Assembly (NCBI GenBank): GCA_900316795.1
Contig: ONEF01000011.1
Coordinates: 1-64,000 of the forward strand
Source: an uncultured Bacteroidales bacterium
GTDB lineage: Bacteria > Bacteroidota > Bacteroidia > Bacteroidales > UBA932
DNA length: 64,000 nt
Direction of reading: 5' to 3'
The notes under the pieces: model-generated
What the model was told of the DNA's origin: nothing
Databases searched by the model: none
What the model saw: the letters and a program-made list of their open reading frames with translations, nothing else
Part shown: piece by piece, positions 60,038-64,000 of the stretch
Layout of the letters: each line of letters starts with the position of its first letter
How positions within the stretch are numbered: the stretch's first letter is position 1
Program-made: the position numbers and the translations under genes

Positions 60038-62143
60038 TTAACCCACGGTGGCTCCGTTGACCATCACTTCCTGCGGAGTGATGAACCTCATCTTTCCGGA
60101 GTTGTCTTTTGCCATCAGAATCATTCCGTTGCTCTCTATTCCTCTGATCTTGCGAGGCTTGAGGTTGGCAAGGATGCAAATTTGCTTGCCTATCATATCT
60201 TCCGGCTTGTAGTACTCAGCGATTCCGGAAACTATCACTCTTTGGTCTATGCCGGTATCTATGGTGAGTTTCAGAAGTTTGTCTGTCTTAGGGACGGCCT
60301 CTGCCTCAAGGACGGTAGCCGTGCGGATGTCCATCTTCTCGAATTCCTCAAAAGTACACTCCGGTTTTTGAGGCTGTGGATGGCTTGCTGCTTCAAGTGC
60401 GGCTTTTTCCTCGTTCTCTTTCTTGATACGCGCCAGACGGTCTGTCTGTGCCTGGATGGTTTCGTCCTCTATCTTGCTGAAAAGGAGTTCAGGAGTGCCT
60501 ATCTGGTCTCCTTCTTTGAGGAAATCTATGCTTCCGAGGTTTTCCCAGCGGATTTTGCCTTCTGGTGCGCTGACAGGGCAGATGTCATCTTTCTTCGGAG
60601 CCAGATTGAGCATCACCTGCAGCCTCTTGGATGAGAATGGGCAGAACGGCTCAAAGGCGATGGAAAGGTTGGCGCAAATCTGAAGGCAGAGGTTGAGGAT
60701 GACGGCAACCCTCTGAGGGTCTGTCTTGAACACTTTCCAAGGCTCGGTGTCTGTCAGATACTTGTTGCCGAGCCTTGCCAGGTTCATTGCTTCTTTTATG
60801 GCATCTCTGAACTTGAAGTGGTCCAGGCAGTTCTGGATGGCGGCAGTTATTTCAGGAATGGATTTTACCAACTGCTTGTCTTCTTCTGTCAGCTGGTCCT
60901 GGGTGTATCCCGGAACTTTTCCGCCGAAGTATTTGTTTGTAAGTACGAGGGCACGGTTCACGAAGTTGCCGTAAATGGCCACCAGTTCGCTGTTGTTGCG
61001 TGCCTGGAAGTCTTTCCAGGTGAAGTCATTGTCCTTGGTTTCAGGGGCGTTTGCGCAGAGCACATATCTCATCACGTCCTGCTGTCCGGGGAACTGGTCC
61101 AGATACTCTTCCAACCAGATAGCCCAGTTGCGGGAAGTGGAAATCTTGTCTCCCTCCAGGTTGAGGAATTCGTTTGCCGGAACATTCTCCGGAAGAATGT
61201 ATCCGTCTCCATACGCTTTCAGCATGGAAGGGAACACTATGCAGTGGAATACGATATTGTCTTTTCCAATGAAGTGTATCATTCTGGTATCTGGGCTCTT
61301 CCACCATTTTTCCCACTCGTTTGGAAGAAGTTCCTTGGTGTTGGAGATATATCCTATAGGGGCGTCAAACCATACGTAGAGGACTTTGCCCTTGGCATCT
61401 TCCAGCGGTACCGGAACTCCCCAGTCAAGGTCTCTGGTGACGGCTCTTGGCTTCAGTCCTCCGTCTATCCAGCTCTTGCACTGGCCGTAAACATTGGTCT
61501 TCCATTCTTTATGACCGTCTATAATCCATTCTTTGAGCCAGTTCTCATATTTGTCCAGCGGCAGGTACCAGTGCTTGGTAAGCTTTTTTACAGGTTTTTC
61601 TCCGCTGAGCCTGGAGTGTGGGTCTATAAGTTCATCCGGTGAAAGGGTGCTTCCGCATTTTTCACACTGGTCTCCGTAGGCTTTGTCATTGCCGCATTTA
61701 GGGCAGGTTCCCATAATGTAGCGGTCTGCCAGGAAAACCTGGGCGGCAGGGTCAAAGTACTGTTCGCTTTCTTTTTCTATGAACTTTCCCTCGTCGTAGA
61801 GTTTCTTGAAGAACTCAGCTGCTGTTTCTGAATGTATCTTGGAGCTTGTCCTGGAATAAATGCTGAAACTAATTCCGAAACGGTTGAAGGAATCTTTGAT
61901 AATAGCGTGGTACTTGTCAACGATTTCCTGAGGAGAACATCCCAAATCCTTGGCCTTGAAAGTGATAGGAACGCCATGCTCGTCGCTTCCGCAAATGAAA
62001 AGCACGTCTTCTCCCTTGAGGCGGAGATAACGCACATAGATGTCTGCCGGAACATAAACTCCGGCGAGATGGCCGATGTGAACGCTTCCGTTGGCGTATG
62101 GAAGCGCGGCGGTAATGAGATGTCTCTTGAATTTCTTTTCCAT
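60038..62143 (-). CDS. metG: Methionyl-tRNA synthetase
   Basis: A 701-residue class I synthetase: HIGH motif at 22-25, zinc knuckle Cys at 147, 150, 160 and 163, KMSKS-equivalent 'KISTS' (near 346-350), an anticodon-binding helical domain, and a C-terminal EMAP-type tRNA-binding domain (about 600-701, '[26 protein letters not shown]' region). It charges Met onto initiator and elongator tRNAs. It starts 6 bases after dnaG ends, so the two form an operon. Confidence 0.96.
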   Translation of the reverse strand: MEKKFKRHLITAALPYANGSVHIGHLAGVYVPADIYVRYLRLKGEDVLFICGSDEHGVPITFKAKDLGCSPQEIVDKYHAIIKDSFNRFGISFSIYSRTSSKIHSETAAEFFKKLYDEGKFIEKESEQYFDPAAQVFLADRYIMGTCPKCGNDKAYGDQCEKCGSTLSPDELIDPHSRLSGEKPVKKLTKHWYLPLDKYENWLKEWIIDGHKEWKTNVYGQCKSWIDGGLKPRAVTRDLDWGVPVPLEDAKGKVLYVWFDAPIGYISNTKELLPNEWEKWWKSPDTRMIHFIGKDNIVFHCIVFPSMLKAYGDGYILPENVPANEFLNLEGDKISTSRNWAIWLEEYLDQFPGQQDVMRYVLCANAPETKDNDFTWKDFQARNNSELVAIYGNFVNRALVLTNKYFGGKVPGYTQDQLTEEDKQLVKSIPEITAAIQNCLDHFKFRDAIKEAMNLARLGNKYLTDTEPWKVFKTDPQRVAVILNLCLQICANLSIAFEPFCPFSSKRLQVMLNLAPKKDDICPVSAPEGKIRWENLGSIDFLKEGDQIGTPELLFSKIEDETIQAQTDRLARIKKENEEKAALEAASHPQPQKPECTFEEFEKMDIRTATVLEAEAVPKTDKLLKLTIDTGIDQRVIVSGIAEYYKPEDMIGKQICILANLKPRKIRGIESNGMILMAKDNSGKMRFITPQEVMVNGATVG

Positions 62144-62149
62144 GTGTCT

Positions 62150-64000
62150 TTATTTAGCAAATTTGGCTTCTCTGAGCAGCCTGCTTTTTACAATGGACAA
62201 CTGCTGTATCTGCTGCGTGAGTTTTTTGATCTTTTCTTCTTCCTCCTGGGGGAGGGAGAGCAGCTGGCTCCTCAGAGTTTCAAGGCGCGAATTTATCACT
62301 TTTGATTTATATACGTAAACAGTTCTCGGCAAAACTGAAGACAGACTTTTGGCTATATCTGCAACTGAAGACTCTATCTTCATGCTTCTGAACCGGTATG
62401 AAGATGACAGGATATCTATTGCTTCCGTAGAAACCTCCTGGTCAAGGCTGCCGGCAAACATCCTCTCCACTTCCGGAGTGTCATCCGCCTGCCCAACCTT
62501 TTCAAAATAAATGTCATAGATTCTTTTCAGGACAGGATCTGACATCTCCAGCCCATCTACCCTGAGAGACTCTCTGATATATTCGGCGACAGAAGGCTCA
62601 TAGACTTTTTCTCCCCCGAACACTGCGTTCTTCAGATTATGGAGAGTGTTTCTGCCGAACTTTATCAGGAGATAGATCAGGTCTTCCTCGCTTCTTTTGA
62701 GTTCTTCTTCTGCCTTGGTCTTCTTAGGCCTGTTTTCTTCCCTGCGATAGGCAGAAGGCTCTCTTGCTCCCACATAGCTCCTTTGGCCGGACCTGTACTG
62801 CGAGGCTTGGTTGTTCATCCTCTCTGAACGGAGGGAGTTTACCTTTTCAGAAAAATCTTCTCGGGAGATTCCCAGCAGTTCAGAAGCCCTGTTTATGTAA
62901 GCGGACCTTATCCCGGCGTCATCTATCATTGAGACGCTTGTGGCAATCTCGTTGATCATTTTTCCTTCCTCGTATGGATCCCCGTTGAGGTTGGCGGAAA
63001 GGGTACGCCACTGGTAGAGTATGAAGTCTTCTTCCGCACTCTCAAGAAAGTCTTCTATTTCAGCCTTGCTGTGCTTGCGGGCATAGGAATCAGGGTCATC
63101 TCCGTCAGGAATGAGTACAACCTTAACGTTCATTCCCTTCTGGAGGAACATGTTTATGCCCTTGAGGGCGGCATTGATTCCGGCCTTGTCACCATCGTAG
63201 ATGATAGTAATCTTCTGGGTGAATCTCTTCAGCAGCAGCACCTGTTCTTCCGTAAGTGCGGTGCCGCAGCTTGCAACTACATTCTCCACCCCGGCCTGAT
63301 GCATGGAAATTACATCTGTATAGCCTTCCACCAGGTAGCAGTTCTTGCTCTGCGATATGGCATTTCGAGCTTCGAACAGTCCGTAGAGCACCTTCTTCTT
63401 CTGGTAGATTTCGCTCTCCGGAGAGTTCATGTATTTTACCGGGCTTTTTTCCGAAGAGAGGATCCTGCCTCCAAAAGCCACAATCTTTCCGTTCAGGTTG
63501 CGGATAGGGAACATCACCCTTTCGTGGAACTTGTCTGTGAGTTCTCCAGCATAGGGACCGTCCTGCTTCTGGACGGCAAGACCCAGTTCCACCAGCATTT
63601 CTTTCTTATATCCTGCAGCAACAGCTGCCTTTACAAAAGAATCTCTTTCCCGGCTGGAATATCCAAGGCGGAACTCACTGATGGTCTGGTCTGTAAAGCC
63701 CCTTTCCCTGAAGTAGCTGAGCCCTACGGCCTTACCTTCTTCCGTTTCCAGCAGCTGCCGGGTAAAGGCATTGCCGGCATATTCATTGATAATCAGAAGA
63801 GCTTCCCTGTGATTCTTTTTCTGGATATCTTCATAGCTTTCCTGAACATCGTTGACCTCTATTCCATATTTGTTCCCAAGCCATTTGATGGCCTCCACAT
63901 AGCTCATCTGTTCGTGTTTCATCAGAAAGCCTATGGCATTGCCTTTCTCGTGGCAGCCGAAGCAGTTGAAATACTGCCTGGACGGGGAAACATGGAAGCT
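62150..64000 (-). CDS. dnaG: DNA primase, partial (5' end outside window)
   Basis: At least 616 residues of DnaG; the start lies beyond 64000. The frame enters at 'SFHVSPSRQYFNCFGCHEKG', the second half of the CHC2 zinc finger, so roughly 50 residues are missing. The RNA polymerase (TOPRIM) domain holds 'YLVEGYTDVISMHQAGVENVVAS' region and 'ITIIYDGDKAG' (metal Asp pair). A helicase-binding C-terminal region follows a Lys/Arg-rich linker. It makes primers for DNA replication. The frame continues open to the very edge. Confidence 0.94.
   Translation of the reverse strand, partial: SFHVSPSRQYFNCFGCHEKGNAIGFLMKHEQMSYVEAIKWLGNKYGIEVNDVQESYEDIQKKNHREALLIINEYAGNAFTRQLLETEEGKAVGLSYFRERGFTDQTISEFRLGYSSRERDSFVKAAVAAGYKKEMLVELGLAVQKQDGPYAGELTDKFHERVMFPIRNLNGKIVAFGGRILSSEKSPVKYMNSPESEIYQKKKVLYGLFEARNAISQSKNCYLVEGYTDVISMHQAGVENVVASCGTALTEEQVLLLKRFTQKITIIYDGDKAGINAALKGINMFLQKGMNVKVVLIPDGDDPDSYARKHSKAEIEDFLESAEEDFILYQWRTLSANLNGDPYEEGKMINEIATSVSMIDDAGIRSAYINRASELLGISREDFSEKVNSLRSERMNNQASQYRSGQRSYVGAREPSAYRREENRPKKTKAEEELKRSEEDLIYLLIKFGRNTLHNLKNAVFGGEKVYEPSVAEYIRESLRVDGLEMSDPVLKRIYDIYFEKVGQADDTPEVERMFAGSLDQEVSTEAIDILSSSYRFRSMKIESSVADIAKSLSSVLPRTVYVYKSKVINSRLETLRSQLLSLPQEEEEKIKKLTQQIQQLSIVKSRLLREAKFAK

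Overview
This window is a piece of a Bacteroidota chromosome, most likely order Bacteroidales and gut-associated. The evidence is the repeated promoter pattern TTTG-N19-21-TAnnTTTG, the near absence of Shine-Dalgarno sequences, many short lipoproteins, and lineage-typical families: DUF4831, DUF4837, DUF3298, the PG0541-type RND companion, the glycine-lipid synthase pair GlsA/GlsB, ribosomal protein S16 with a long Ala/Lys/Glu tail, and a membrane-anchored HU-like protein. There is no rRNA operon, CRISPR array or insertion sequence.

Layout. 1-1.8 kb: two small membrane proteins of unknown function. 1.8-6.5 kb: a 4.7 kb integrative element inserted in the 3' end of tRNA-Leu(CAA), carrying a tyrosine integrase, an excisionase-type HTH protein, a phage gene II/X-like replication initiator, a DUF5681 protein and two unknown proteins. 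It is bounded by a 14-bp direct repeat and has separated the tRNA from its original terminator. 6.6-21.3 kb: housekeeping genes (OsmC-like, miaB, two envelope proteins, glsA/glsB, rpoN, an amidohydrolase lipoprotein, upp, radC, rpsT, tRNA-Glu, a DUF4837 lipoprotein, rseP, dxr, ruvX, def). 21.4-24.9 kb: a complete DpnII-type (GATC) restriction-modification island with two methylases, the nuclease, and an XRE regulator under an inverted-repeat operator. 25-34 kb: a long minus-strand run of patatin-like phospholipase, flippase, a Dut-MurF fusion, an esterase and two paralogous DUF3298 lipoproteins.

34-44 kb: a cyclophilin lipoprotein, a gene-free stretch with a consensus sigma-54 promoter that appears to drive only a ~65-nt terminated transcript, rpsP-rimM, an AraC-type regulator divergent from a TetR-TolC-adaptor-RND-PG0541 efflux operon. 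44-52.5 kb: a glycosyltransferase with a Gln-rich insertion, a POT peptide transporter, a lipid A acyltransferase, a DUF4831 protein, PepD, a histone H1-like protein, and rpsF-rpsR-rplI. 52.6-64 kb: an M16 protease, two tandem paralogous OmpA proteins, a WaaP-type kinase, the HU-like membrane protein, tRNA-Asn, metG and a partial dnaG cut by the window end.

The strongest items for follow-up are the candidate sigma-54-driven small RNA (rpoN itself is in the window), the Dut-MurF fusion, the minimal Rep-encoding element in tRNA-Leu, the operator overlapping the promoter of the R-M regulator, and an over-represented 8-bp palindrome ATCGCGAT found nine times by eye. All counts and motif matches were made by reading the sequence; no database search was possible.
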